64,000 nucleotides of DNA from JAAZHD01 sp012510895 (GTDB taxonomy: Bacteria > Bacillota > Clostridia > Caldicoprobacterales > DTU083), in NCBI GenBank assembly GCA_050951465.1, contig JBMNJC010000014.1:49943-113942 (forward strand), in the 5' to 3' direction. Shown piece by piece: positions 1-7,913 of this stretch. Made by a program: the position numbers and the translations under genes. The notes beneath the pieces were generated by a model that worked only from the letters and a program-made list of their open reading frames with translations, was not told the origin of the DNA and made no database searches. Each line of letters starts with the position of its first letter. The first letter of the stretch is position 1.

Positions 1-1
1 C

Positions 2-955
2 AAGAGCAATAAAATTGGGTTCTGTTTCTCTTACCCCATAGAAATTCAGCCTAACGGAGACGGTAAGCCGCTTAGGTTCAGCAAGGAAATCAAAATAAGC
101 GGTCTTGTAGGCGAACCCCTTGGGGAATTGATTCTTAATGCATTGAAAGAAGCAGGTTATACTGAAGATAAAAAAATTGTGCTGTTAAACGATACAGTTT
201 CAACCCTGTTGGGCGGAAAGGCCGCTTATGATGACAGAAACTTTGACAGCTTTATCGGATTTATTTTAGGTACCGGTACCAACACCTGCTATATAGAAGA
301 AGGCAAAAATATTGAAAAACTGAATGACTCAAAAGATCAGTACAGGAACATGCTTATTAATACGGAATCCGGCGCATACAGACGTGCCCCTTATGGCAAG
401 ATGGATGAAGAATTTGATAAGACTACAGTCAATCCCAATGATGCCCTTTTTGAAAAAAAGATTTCCGGTGCATATTTGGGCGGGCTGGCGCACGTGGTTC
501 TGAAATACGCCATGGATGAAGGTCTCTTCTCTGATGAATTTAAGAAGCTGTATACCGACAGAGTAGACGAGCTTACCACCATTGATTTAAACTTTTTCCT
601 GCGCTGGCCTTTTGGAGACAATATTTTGGCAGAAATCTGCAAAGAAACAGGGCAGAAAGACCGTATAACCCTTTATCATTTGTTTGACTGCCTCATGGAA
701 AGAGCTGCCAAGCTGGTAGCCATCAATTTAATAGCTGTAATAAAGAAGATAAACAAAGGTCAGGATCCCAGTTGCCCTGTATGCATCACTGCAGACGGTT
801 CTTCTTTTTATAAATACAAGAACTTTAAGAGAAAACTGGAATACTATATGGAAGAGCATCTCGTAAAGGGTTTGCAGCTTTACTACGAATTTGTGGAAGC
901 GGATAATGCAAATCTGACTGGTTCGGCAATTGCAGCACTTGCTAAACTCAGCTAA
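2..955 (+). CDS. Hexokinase family protein, C-terminal part (5' end outside window)
   Basis: The frame is open from base 2, so the gene begins before the window; about 317 residues are visible. The stretch IGFCFSYP near the visible start, the LNDTV motif about residue 60 and ILGTGTN about residue 90 match the eukaryotic-type hexokinase fold, where they contribute to sugar and ATP binding. The expected reaction is ATP-dependent phosphorylation of glucose or another hexose in the cytoplasm (family knowledge). A TTG at 128 is internal and should not be taken as the start. A hairpin follows the stop codon. Sugar specificity cannot be judged from sequence. Confidence 0.88.
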   Translation, partial: KSNKIGFCFSYPIEIQPNGDGKPLRFSKEIKISGLVGEPLGELILNALKEAGYTEDKKIVLLNDTVSTLLGGKAAYDDRNFDSFIGFILGTGTNTCYIEEGKNIEKLNDSKDQYRNMLINTESGAYRRAPYGKMDEEFDKTTVNPNDALFEKKISGAYLGGLAHVVLKYAMDEGLFSDEFKKLYTDRVDELTTIDLNFFLRWPFGDNILAEICKETGQKDRITLYHLFDCLMERAAKLVAINLIAVIKKINKGQDPSCPVCITADGSSFYKYKNFKRKLEYYMEEHLVKGLQLYYEFVEADNANLTGSAIAALAKLS

Positions 956-970
956 AAGAATATAGAATAA

Positions 971-994
971 AACCCGGAAACTTTTTTCCGGGTT
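971..994 (+). terminator. Hairpin after hexokinase gene, weak terminator
   Basis: A perfect 10-bp stem (971-980 with 985-994) with a 4-base loop lies 15 bases after the hexokinase stop. It is followed by AT-rich sequence rather than a clean T run, so termination may be inefficient. Confidence 0.5.
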
Positions 995-1052
995 AAATAT
1001 ATTTAAATTATGAATATTTTGCAGAAATTCATTACATTTTTGGAGGTATTAC

Positions 1053-1352
1053 ATGTCTGAACTATTTGAGATTTTTATGATTGTCTGTTTTGGTGCTTCC
1101 TGGCCATTAAATGTGCTCAAGTCTTATCGTGCCCGGACTACTAAGGGTAAAAGCTTAGGCTTTCTTATTCTGATCTTTATAGGATACATATGCGGTATTG
1201 CATCTAAGCTGATAGCACAATCATTTAAATGGTATGTTGTATTCTTTTATGTTTTGAATTTGATTATGGTAGGGACAGATCTTATTCTATATTTCCGCAA
1301 CTTAGCATATGACAGAAAAGAAGAAGCCGAGAGAAAAGCTTTAGCAGGATAA
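1053..1352 (+). CDS. Small three-segment membrane protein, PQ-loop/SemiSWEET-like
   Basis: The product is 99 residues with three hydrophobic segments (about residues 5-17, 33-52 and 60-80). The sequence SWPLNVLKSYRARTTKGKS after the first segment resembles the conserved proline-containing turn of PQ-loop and SemiSWEET proteins, which work as dimeric small-solute carriers. The assignment is by pattern only, and the substrate is unknown. The ATG is preceded by GGAGG at 1042-1046. The C-terminus is charged and probably cytoplasmic. It stands alone between the hexokinase and the thioredoxin-fold gene. Confidence 0.6.
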   Translation: MSELFEIFMIVCFGASWPLNVLKSYRARTTKGKSLGFLILIFIGYICGIASKLIAQSFKWYVVFFYVLNLIMVGTDLILYFRNLAYDRKEEAERKALAG

Positions 1353-1444
1353 GCCTGATTGAATTCATTATATTTATGTTATATAGGGCATTATAATGGT
1401 TACTTTAATAGTACAACACAGAGACCATTAAAGAGGTGAGGGAA

Positions 1445-1708
1445 ATGAAGAAAATTCTGATGTTTATTATGGAAACCTGTCCTCATTGCAAAAATGCCCG
1501 AAAATATATGGAAGAATTGTATGAGGAACATCCGGAATACAGGCAGCTTGAGATTGAAGTAATTGATGAGACAAAAGAGCCGGAGCTGGCTAACCAATAC
1601 GATTACTACTATGTTCCAACCTATTATGTAGATGGAAAGAAGATTCACGAGGGAGTACCCACCAGGGAAAGAATAGCAGAAGTTTTCAGGACTGCTTATA
1701 TGAGATAA
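1445..1708 (+). CDS. Thioredoxin/glutaredoxin-fold protein with CPHC motif
   Basis: The 87-residue product carries a CPHC redox motif about residues 11-14, the cis-proline segment VPTYYVDGKKI and the GVPTRE ending typical of a single thioredoxin fold. A role in thiol-disulfide exchange in the cytoplasm is expected; the natural partner is unknown. The frame is open to a GTG at 1436, but that codon lies inside the Shine-Dalgarno-like AGAGGTGAG, so ATG 1445 is preferred. No signal peptide is present. A strong terminator follows. Confidence 0.8.
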   Translation: MKKILMFIMETCPHCKNARKYMEELYEEHPEYRQLEIEVIDETKEPELANQYDYYYVPTYYVDGKKIHEGVPTRERIAEVFRTAYMR

Positions 1709-1730
1709 AAATAGGTTGCTTTGCAAGAAC

Positions 1731-1763
1731 AAACCTATGCAGATTGATTGCATAGGTTTTTTT
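1731..1763 (+). terminator. Intrinsic terminator after the thioredoxin-fold gene
   Basis: A perfect 10-bp stem (1731-1740 with 1750-1759) with a 9-base loop runs directly into a T tract. Confidence 0.85.
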
Positions 1764-1942
1764 ATCTCTGATAATCAATGGAAGCCGGCACTTTTTTGCA
1801 TAAAGAGAAATAAAATATATCAGCGGACTTGAAACAAAGATAAAAGAAACAGAAAACAGTTGTAAACATTAGAAAAAGTAAGATAATTGCAGGTAATTAA
1901 AAAAAACAAAAGCAATTGGTCATAATTGGTAAAATTTCGGCT

Positions 1943-1971
1943 TTGAGATTTAGGATCTAAGGTCATATAAT
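1943..1971 (+). promoter_or_regulatory. Sigma-A type promoter of hsp20
   Basis: TTGAGA at 1943-1948 and TATAAT at 1966-1971 are separated by exactly 17 bases. The start of transcription would fall about 1978, directly at the CtsR-type box. Confidence 0.8.
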
Positions 1972-1979
1972 ATAGACAA

Positions 1980-1996
1980 GGTCAAAGAAAGTCAAA
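1980..1996 (+). promoter_or_regulatory. CtsR-type operator
   Basis: GGTCAAA-GAA-AGTCAAA is a full match to the known CtsR direct heptad repeat RGTCAAA-NAN-RGTCAAA. It overlaps the predicted transcription start of the Hsp20 gene, a position where bound repressor would block transcription. CtsR itself is not in the window. Confidence 0.85.
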
Positions 1997-2020
1997 GTTA
2001 AATTAAAATTATAAATAAGA

Positions 2021-2035
2021 TTCAAAGAACTCAAA
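2021..2035 (+). promoter_or_regulatory. Degenerate second CtsR-like box overlapping the leader
   Basis: TTCAAA-GAA-CTCAAA repeats the architecture of the perfect box about 40 bases upstream but lacks the G of each half-site. It ends against the GGAGG of the ribosome binding site. It may be a weak auxiliary site or chance. Confidence 0.4.
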
Positions 2036-2047
2036 GGAGGAGATTAT

Positions 2048-2503
2048 ATGTTTGGTTTAACACCTTATAACAGAAGAAATATGGGATTACAGAGAAGGAT
2101 GAGAGATTTCTTTGATATGGATTCATGGATTGACAGCTTTTTCAACGACAGCTTCCTGCCTCCGATGGATGTATTTGGAAACCCGATGAAGGTAGACATT
2201 AAGGAAAACAAAAATGACTATGTTATTGAAGCAGACCTTCCCGGCGTGGACAAGAACAATATAAACATAGAACTCAGAGACGGCATACTTTCCATTAATG
2301 TACAGAGAAATGAAATACAGCAGGAAGAACGCGGCAATTATATTCGCAAAGAACGCAGAACCAGTTCCCTGAGCAGAAGCTTCCGGGTAGGAAACGTAAA
2401 ACCTGAAGATGTGAGCGCCAAATTTGAAAATGGCGTATTGTCCATCACCCTGCCGAAGGCAGATGAAGAAAAGAACAATCAGTACAGAATAGATATCCAG
2501 TAA
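2048..2503 (+). CDS. hsp20: Hsp20/alpha-crystallin family small heat shock protein
   Basis: The 151-residue protein has the usual layout: a variable N-terminal arm rich in Phe and Met, an alpha-crystallin domain about residues 45-135 with ADLPGVDKNNI and the GVLSITLPK strand, and a short tail. It should act as an ATP-independent holdase that forms oligomers and protects unfolding proteins in the cytoplasm. The start has an AGGAGG site 8 bases upstream. The sigma-A promoter and CtsR box before the gene indicate heat induction through CtsR, as reported for hsp18-type genes in some lactic acid bacteria. Confidence 0.95.
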   Translation: MFGLTPYNRRNMGLQRRMRDFFDMDSWIDSFFNDSFLPPMDVFGNPMKVDIKENKNDYVIEADLPGVDKNNINIELRDGILSINVQRNEIQQEERGNYIRKERRTSSLSRSFRVGNVKPEDVSAKFENGVLSITLPKADEEKNNQYRIDIQ

Positions 2504-2541
2504 ACAGCGAACCATTATTGATTGGACAGGAGCCTGAAAAG

Positions 2542-2574
2542 GAAGCAGCCTCATTTGAGGCTGCTTCTTTTTTA
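2542..2574 (+). terminator. Intrinsic terminator after hsp20
   Basis: A near-perfect 12-bp stem (2542-2553 with 2556-2567) is followed by seven T. It also lies at the end of the convergent gene and may serve both strands. Confidence 0.85.
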
Positions 2575-2587
2575 AAAAAATTTTTGG

Positions 2588-3139
2588 TTACGGCCTGAAT
2601 TTTTCGACTAAATCCTGTACCCATATACGATGGGGATTTTCTACTACTGTAAAGGTTTCATTGTAACCATCCTGAACCCGGGGGAAAAGGAGAATTTCCG
2701 GTCCTTCCCTGTTAATGGTTTCCCATACTTGGGTATGCAGCAGTATATATTCAACATATCCTTCTTTATATACAATAAGAGTTATTTCACCATAGGGCTT
2801 AGGGGCGATTTTTTCAAAGTTTTTATCTTTCAGTACAGGCAGCTCTATTCGTTCTGTCAGTCCGTCCTCACCGGTAAAATAGCTTTGGTTAAGTTCGGGA
2901 ATAACAACAACGGCTCCTTCAATCGGCATTTCTGAAAAACCGTCTATTACTCTAGGCCTTATGGAGGTATAATGTTCTTTGTCTTTTTGTGTATCTGCAG
3001 GGTTGAATGCCTCAATTTGCATACTAATAAATTCTTTCAGAGGATTATTGCCGATAAAAAACAAGGCTAAAATAAGGATAATGGTTAATGCGGCAGACAG
3101 ATAAGGTTTTACACTAAGCTTTTTTATATATTCTTTCAT
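2588..3139 (-). CDS. Single-pass membrane-anchored protein with carboxypeptidase-regulatory-like domain
   Basis: From the ATG at 3139 the protein has 183 residues. This start is preceded on its strand by GGGAGGTG at good spacing; the frame remains open further upstream without a comparable site. A charged N-terminus leads into one membrane segment (about residues 13-30), with the rest outside. The part around RVIDGFSEMPIEGAVVVIPE reads like a beta-sandwich of the carboxypeptidase regulatory type, with a GEDG turn. The function is unknown, and a structural or sensory role at the envelope is only a guess. It lies 110 bases downstream of the DUF5317-like gene on the same strand. Confidence 0.65.
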   Translation of the reverse strand: MKEYIKKLSVKPYLSAALTIILILALFFIGNNPLKEFISMQIEAFNPADTQKDKEHYTSIRPRVIDGFSEMPIEGAVVVIPELNQSYFTGEDGLTERIELPVLKDKNFEKIAPKPYGEITLIVYKEGYVEYILLHTQVWETINREGPEILLFPRVQDGYNETFTVVENPHRIWVQDLVEKFRP

Positions 3140-3249
3140 ATATAGGCACCTCCCTTTTAAGGCAGCCCCGATGGGAAGAAATGCTGTAGTCTCTACTAGT
3201 ATATGCTTGGAGGTGCTCAATATGACAGTTTCCAAGTAAAGGCACTCTA

Positions 3250-3849
3250 TCAGGAAAGCGGTTTTTTATCCCTTAAAAAATTGATAAAAACAGGATGTTT
3301 ATTCCTGCGTGACTTGGCCGCAATCAGGTTTTGTATTATAAGAAAAGCGCCGGCATAAAGAATTATATCGCCTATACTCATAAATACCCTGAAGGGTGGA
3401 GGGAACCAGATTATATCCCCTAAAAACCAAAGCTTTGTGTTTTCATTAATAATATGGTAGGTAATAAATTTACCTTCCATCAGATATTGATTGGCGTACT
3501 CATATTTTCCCAGATAGGCACCAGCTTCCGCAAGGGGCATGGAACCCCCGTTTATCAGGATAACCAATGCATTCAGAAAGACTCCTATGCCGATTAACCA
3601 GCTGTATGGAAGATACCGGTTAAACCATATGAACAGAAACAGCAATGCATACTGGATACTCAGGGATATGAATGCCATTGTCTGAGTAACCGTAAATTCA
3701 TACTTAATCAGAAGCAGCAGTGTTGCATCCATGGCGACAGATAAAATGGCAAGCCAGGGATATACCAGTTTTACTCTTGCCAGGTTTGTTATTCTGCCGC
3801 CGCGCAGGAGCCCTGTGAGAACAGCAGCAGCTATTACAGCATAAAACAT
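3250..3849 (-). CDS. DUF5317-like integral membrane protein
   Basis: The 199-residue protein has about five hydrophobic segments. The conserved features NGGSMP (after the third segment), the polar stretch around NENTKLWFLGDII and the SIGDIILYAGAF ending match the DUF5317 family of clostridial membrane proteins, whose function is not known. The ATG is preceded by an AAAGAAAGG element. Together with the downstream membrane-anchored protein it probably forms a two-gene minus-strand unit. Confidence 0.7.
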   Translation of the reverse strand: MFYAVIAAAVLTGLLRGGRITNLARVKLVYPWLAILSVAMDATLLLLIKYEFTVTQTMAFISLSIQYALLFLFIWFNRYLPYSWLIGIGVFLNALVILINGGSMPLAEAGAYLGKYEYANQYLMEGKFITYHIINENTKLWFLGDIIWFPPPFRVFMSIGDIILYAGAFLIIQNLIAAKSRRNKHPVFINFLRDKKPLS

Positions 3850-3882
3850 AGCACTTTACCTTTCTTTCAAGTAGTCTTCCAT

Positions 3883-4035
3883 TCATTTGCTTTTTATCAT
3901 AACAGATTTTAATCTATGGTTTATAGCATTAAGTGCCGCCATTACAACGGCTACTTTTACATCGTTTTTTATAAAAGCAGAACCGCACAGCTCCTCTTCA
4001 CCGCATTTATCAGGCGGGAATTTTGGATTAATGCA
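3883..4035 (-). pseudogene. Possible gene remnant or very small CDS
   Basis: On the minus strand a 50-codon open frame reads through 3883-4035 with protein-like composition (INPKFPPDKCGEEELCG followed by an amphipathic helix VAVVMAALNAIN and a basic end). It is preceded by an in-frame stop and has no ATG, GTG or TTG at its beginning; the only ATG is in mid-helix. It ends 33 bases before the DUF5317-like gene on the same strand. It may be the 3' remnant of a decayed gene. The family was not recognised. Confidence 0.3.
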
Positions 4036-4038
4036 TTA

Positions 4039-4346
4039 GGCTCTTTTATTTAAGCCGCACTGATTATTTTATGGTCAAAAGGATTATTGCTGCCGGCAAT
4101 CCAATATTTTTATTCAGTAAAATGTATTCGCTAAAACTTAAAGGAATCCTTCTTCTTCAATTCATTTTTCCATCAATTATGACAATTACTTACTTTTGAT
4201 GCCGGTTTTATAAAGTATATAATTATTGATAAATGGCAAAGTATAGTATAAATACTTATGATTGAAACCAATGACTTGTCTATGGTAAGATGAATGACAG
4301 TTAAGTTGCTGTATGATTTAGCTTTCTGGGGCTTATCATCAAGATT
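4039..4346. other. Gene-free spacer
   Basis: About 300 AT-rich bases precede the acyltransferase gene. Apart from TATAAT-like stretches near 4210-4260, no gene, riboswitch or repeat was recognised. Confidence 0.5.
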
Positions 4347-5051
4347 ATGGAAATGAGGCTGGTTATAGTGATTTCATCATTATTTAGTCGAAAAACGCGA
4401 AATGCTCTTCGTATGAACCCGAAAATTATTTTGAATATAATATACAGCTTTTTTCTAAATCTGATTTATTTTACACGAAACTTCTATAGGTTTAAAATTT
4501 TTGCTGATTTTGGTAGCACCATTACAAAGGGACCCGGCGCAAAGCTGATTATTGACAAAAGGCTCTTTCTCGGCGGTAAATACATTGGGGATATGACAAA
4601 GGCCAAATCATCAATACATATGTATAGGAATTCAGAGTTACATATAAAGGGAAGGGTGAAACTGGGACCGGGTGTAGGCATCGTTACAGGACAGAATGCA
4701 AGGCTTACAATAGGAGACAACACCTACATTACAGCTTCTTCAGTTGTATATTGTTTCGATGAAATAGAAATAGGAAGTGATTGTGCCATTGCCTGGAATA
4801 CCACCATTCTGGATACAGACTTTCATCATATCCGCTATCCTGACGGAACGGAAAACAATCTTTCCAAACCTGTAAAAATCGGCAATAAAGTTTGGATCGG
4901 CTGCAATACCACAATTTTAAAAGGTGTAACCATAGGGGACAATGCTGTAATAGGCGCCAATACTTTGGTTAACAAGGACGTGCCTCCAAACTGCCTTGCA
5001 GCGGGCAACCCCATGCGAATTATTCGGGAGGACATTGACTGGGAACATTAA
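4347..5051 (+). CDS. Left-handed beta-helix (hexapeptide repeat) acyltransferase
   Basis: The product has 234 residues. From about residue 90 it contains hexapeptide repeats of the [LIV]-G-x-x-x-x type (LGPGVGIVTGQNARLTIGDN, IEIGSDC, VKIGNKVWIG, GVTIGDNAVIGA) and ends with AGNPMRII, the usual signature of the maltose O-acetyltransferase / WbbJ / LbH group. The histidine in DTDFHHI is the probable catalytic base. The expected role is transfer of an acetyl or other acyl group to a cell-wall or capsular sugar. The N-terminus is hydrophobic and basic and may lie at the membrane. No clear Shine-Dalgarno precedes ATG 4347, so the start is uncertain. Confidence 0.85.
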   Translation: MEMRLVIVISSLFSRKTRNALRMNPKIILNIIYSFFLNLIYFTRNFYRFKIFADFGSTITKGPGAKLIIDKRLFLGGKYIGDMTKAKSSIHMYRNSELHIKGRVKLGPGVGIVTGQNARLTIGDNTYITASSVVYCFDEIEIGSDCAIAWNTTILDTDFHHIRYPDGTENNLSKPVKIGNKVWIGCNTTILKGVTIGDNAVIGANTLVNKDVPPNCLAAGNPMRIIREDIDWEH

Positions 5052-5059
5052 AATAAAGA

Positions 5060-5106
5060 AATCCTTTGCCTGTGAGCCTGGTTTGGCCGCTCATAAGCAA
5101 AGGATT
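5060..5106. terminator. Hairpin between convergent genes
   Basis: A 10-bp outer stem (5060-5069 with 5097-5106) encloses a shorter inner stem of GTGAGC/GCTCAT type. It stands between two convergent genes. The T run is poor on both sides. Confidence 0.5.
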
Positions 5107-5155
5107 CTTGCATCTGATGCATTAAACTTCTGGCATTTCGAGTTCATTTAACAAA

Positions 5156-5530
5156 TTATTCAACTTTAATATCTGCGCTGTTTTCCCACAAACCGTGAAT
5201 ATTGCAATAGCTTATTGCGTATAACTTACCTGATTTCTTTAACTTAACCTGTGTGATGCCTACGGGTTCTGTAAAGGCATCGAATTCTCCATGGGCGGAG
5301 AAGTTAAATGTGGCCAGTTCCACCGGGAATTTGCCGCCTTCCTCTACGTAGAACACCTTAAACCATGCAATATGGTGCTCGAGCGTATTTGGGTGCTTTA
5401 TGGCATCACCGATGGAAATCTTCAGTTCAAAGCCCTCGTCTGCCTTTACGCTCTCAGGTGCATGTATGATCGGTACATGCTTTTCTCCTTTCCAGTCACC
5501 TGTTTGCAGAAATGTTCCTAATCCAGCCAT
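5156..5530 (-). CDS. Superoxide reductase, neelaredoxin (class II) type
   Basis: The 124-residue protein carries all ligands of the square-pyramidal iron centre: H18 within GEKHVP, H46 and H52 within HPNTLEHH, and C109 and H112 within CNIHG. E16 takes the place of the glutamate that is the sixth ligand in the oxidised state. It lacks the N-terminal rubredoxin-like FeCys4 domain of desulfoferrodoxin, hence class II. It reduces superoxide to hydrogen peroxide in the cytoplasm with electrons usually from rubredoxin, a typical defence of anaerobes. The ATG is preceded by AGGAGG. It is divergent from tyrS. Confidence 0.95.
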   Translation of the reverse strand: MAGLGTFLQTGDWKGEKHVPIIHAPESVKADEGFELKISIGDAIKHPNTLEHHIAWFKVFYVEEGGKFPVELATFNFSAHGEFDAFTEPVGITQVKLKKSGKLYAISYCNIHGLWENSADIKVE

Positions 5531-5646
5531 TCAACATACCTCCTTATTTATCGTCAGCTTATGCAAATTATTATTTACTGTTGAATTAATAAACGCTGTG
5601 CACCTTATTCAAACGATTAATTAACCTATGATTAATTTTTGAATTA

Positions 5647-5676
5647 TTGGATACTCAGGGAAAAAACTGATATAAT
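5647..5676 (+). promoter_or_regulatory. Sigma-A type promoter of tyrS
   Basis: TTGGAT at 5647-5652 and TATAAT at 5671-5676 are spaced by 18 bases. About 70 bases of leader follow, too short for a T-box. Confidence 0.6.
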
Positions 5677-5747
5677 AAAAAAAATTAATCTGTGTCTGTA
5701 GTATGATGTTGAATAAACTAATATAAGTGTAGTTGGAGGATTTCGCT

Positions 5748-6998
5748 ATGATTACAGATGTCATAAATAAAAGAAATGTGTATGATGTTTTAAAAGAGCG
5801 CGGTTATATAGCTCAAGTAACCCATGAAGAGGAAGTCAGAGATCTGCTCGGCAGGGAATCGATTACTTTTTATATTGGGTTTGATCCCACTGCGGACAGT
5901 CTTCATGTCGGACACTTCATCCAGATTATGGTTATGATGCATATGCAGCGTGCCGGTCACAGGCCTATTGCCTTGATAGGCGGTGGAACAGGCATGGTTG
6001 GAGACCCTTCAGGAAAAACCGATATGCGAAAAATGCTTACAAAGGAAACCATAGAATACAATTGCCGTTCATTTAAGAAACAGTTCTCCCGTTTTCTGGA
6101 TTTTTCTCAGGAGGACGGAGCCATAATGGTTAATAATGCAGACTGGCTGCTTGATCTTAAATATGTTGATTTCCTTCGTGAAATAGGAATACATTTTTCC
6201 GTAAACCGCATGCTTACAGCTGAAGCCTTTAAGAGCAGGCTGGAGCGCGGCCTGTCTTTTCTGGAATTTAACTATATGCTGATGCAGAGTTATGATTTTC
6301 TGGAGTTGTACCGCAGATATAATGCTAGGCTGCAGTTAGGCGGAGATGATCAATGGTCCAATATTATAAGCGGCGTGGATCTGATACGCAGGGTGGAAGG
6401 CGTACCGGCCTATGGCATGACATTCCAGCTCCTGACTACCAGTGAAGGCAAAAAGATGGGCAAGACCGAATCAGGCGCTCTCTGGCTAGATCCTGAGAAG
6501 ACTTCCCCTTATGACTTTTACCAGTACTGGAGAAACGTAGATGACGCCGATGTTAAAAAATGTCTTGCGCTTTTGACCTTCCTGCCTATGGAGGAAGTTG
6601 AAAGACTGGGAAATCTTAAGGATGAAAAAATAAATGATGCCAAGAAAGTATTGGCATATGAAGTGACTAAAATTGTACATGGCCGGGAAGAAGCGGAAAA
6701 GGCCAAATCAGCAGCAGAAGCGCTTTTCGGGAAAGGCTCCGTGGATGCAGATGTGCCTGGTACTATAATTACTAAAGACCAGTTTCTGAAGAACAATAAT
6801 ATTATAGATTTATTAGCCCTTGTAAAGCTTATCCCCTCCAAAGGGGAAGGACGCCGGTTAGTTCAGCAGGGCGGGATTTATCTTAACGATGAACGAGTTG
6901 ATTCCATTGACTATACTGTAACCGAAGCTGACTTTAAAGACGGCAGCCTTATGATTCGAAAGGGAAAGAAGGTTTATCACAAAGTAACCATAGAATAA
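5748..6998 (+). CDS. tyrS: Tyrosyl-tRNA synthetase
   Basis: The 416-residue class I synthetase shows the HIGH-type motif HVGH about residue 53, the tyrosine-site segment QLGGDDQWSNI, the KMSKS-type loop KKMGKT about residue 235 and a C-terminal S4 RNA-binding domain (about 350-416). It charges tRNA-Tyr with tyrosine in the cytoplasm. An upstream TTG at 5733 lies in the Shine-Dalgarno TTGGAGGA; ATG 5748 is therefore chosen. No T-box element is present upstream, in contrast to many Firmicute tyrS genes. Confidence 0.97.
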   Translation: MITDVINKRNVYDVLKERGYIAQVTHEEEVRDLLGRESITFYIGFDPTADSLHVGHFIQIMVMMHMQRAGHRPIALIGGGTGMVGDPSGKTDMRKMLTKETIEYNCRSFKKQFSRFLDFSQEDGAIMVNNADWLLDLKYVDFLREIGIHFSVNRMLTAEAFKSRLERGLSFLEFNYMLMQSYDFLELYRRYNARLQLGGDDQWSNIISGVDLIRRVEGVPAYGMTFQLLTTSEGKKMGKTESGALWLDPEKTSPYDFYQYWRNVDDADVKKCLALLTFLPMEEVERLGNLKDEKINDAKKVLAYEVTKIVHGREEAEKAKSAAEALFGKGSVDADVPGTIITKDQFLKNNNIIDLLALVKLIPSKGEGRRLVQQGGIYLNDERVDSIDYTVTEADFKDGSLMIRKGKKVYHKVTIE

Positions 6999-7015
6999 TA
7001 AGTGAAATAAAAAAC

Positions 7016-7042
7016 AAGCGCTCCAAAAAAGGAGCGCTTTAT
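7016..7042 (+). terminator. Intrinsic terminator after tyrS
   Basis: A perfect 9-bp stem (7016-7024 with 7031-7039) with a six-base A loop is followed by TTTATT. It lies between two convergent genes. Confidence 0.75.
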
Positions 7043-7073
7043 TATGGACTGAAGCTTTTGTATTCAATAAGGT

Positions 7074-7772
7074 TTAATAACTTCTGCGCCGGCCTCCGGT
7101 CAGTAACATGAGCCTGAAGAGCTGCATAACGGCCATTAGCGTGGCTGCAACATAGGTTAAGGCGGCAGCGCTTAATACTTTTTTAGTGTGCCCCGTTTCA
7201 TCCCTGTGGATGATGCCTCCTCTTTCCAATGCTGCAATGGCACGGTTGCTGGCATTGAATTCAACAGGCAGAGTTACCAGCTGAAACAGAACAGCCAGGC
7301 TGAACCCAAGTACACCTATAAGTGCCAGGTTGGGCAAGCTTAAAACCAACCCCAATATAAGCAGGGGAAGTGCCAGCTGTGATCCGATATTGGCCACCGG
7401 AACCAGGGCATTTCTGAATTTTAAAGGGACATATTCATTTGCATGCTGTATTGCATGGCCTGCTTCATGGGCTGCAATGCCTAAGGCAGCCAGGGAAGAT
7501 GAGTTGTATACTTCAGGTGAGAGCCTGAGGATTTTTGAACGGGAATCATAGTGATCGGTAAGCCGGCCTCTGCCCTGTTCAACTCTTACATCGTAGATTC
7601 TGTTTTGGCGCAAGATTTCCTGGGCGGCCTGGGCACCGCTGAATCCGGTTTTTGACGGCACTCTGCTGTATTTATAATAAGTAGACTGTACCTTTGTCTG
7701 AGCATACATTGCCAGTATAATTGCGGGTATCAGCAAGATATAGGTAGGATCAAAGTAAAGCGGGAATAACAT
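7074..7772 (-). CDS. YugP-like neutral zinc metallopeptidase, membrane-bound
   Basis: From ATG 7772, preceded by GGAGCAGG, the protein has 232 residues. It contains the zinc motif HEAGH (within AAHEAGHAIQH), an N-terminal hydrophobic segment, a pair of hydrophobic segments after the motif (about 125-165) and a further segment near the C-terminus. This is the layout of the YugP / DUF zinc-peptidase family, with the active site facing the cytoplasmic side or membrane. Substrates are not established. It appears monocistronic. Confidence 0.88.
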   Translation of the reverse strand: MLFPLYFDPTYILLIPAIILAMYAQTKVQSTYYKYSRVPSKTGFSGAQAAQEILRQNRIYDVRVEQGRGRLTDHYDSRSKILRLSPEVYNSSSLAALGIAAHEAGHAIQHANEYVPLKFRNALVPVANIGSQLALPLLILGLVLSLPNLALIGVLGFSLAVLFQLVTLPVEFNASNRAIAALERGGIIHRDETGHTKKVLSAAALTYVAATLMAVMQLFRLMLLTGGRRRSY

Positions 7773-7913
7773 GAAACCTGCTCCTTTCATATATGATATT
7801 TATATGATTCAATTACATATTATTGATGCTTAACAAAATATAATAACTAAATGTTCTCTTTCTTTTCAAGTATATTTTAGCATAACACAGACCGAAAGTC
7901 AAGGAAGGTCAAA

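Noticed and set aside
5531..5747. T-box leader before tyrS
   Set aside because: The leader after the likely promoter is about 70 bases, and neither a T-box sequence nor an antiterminator is present.
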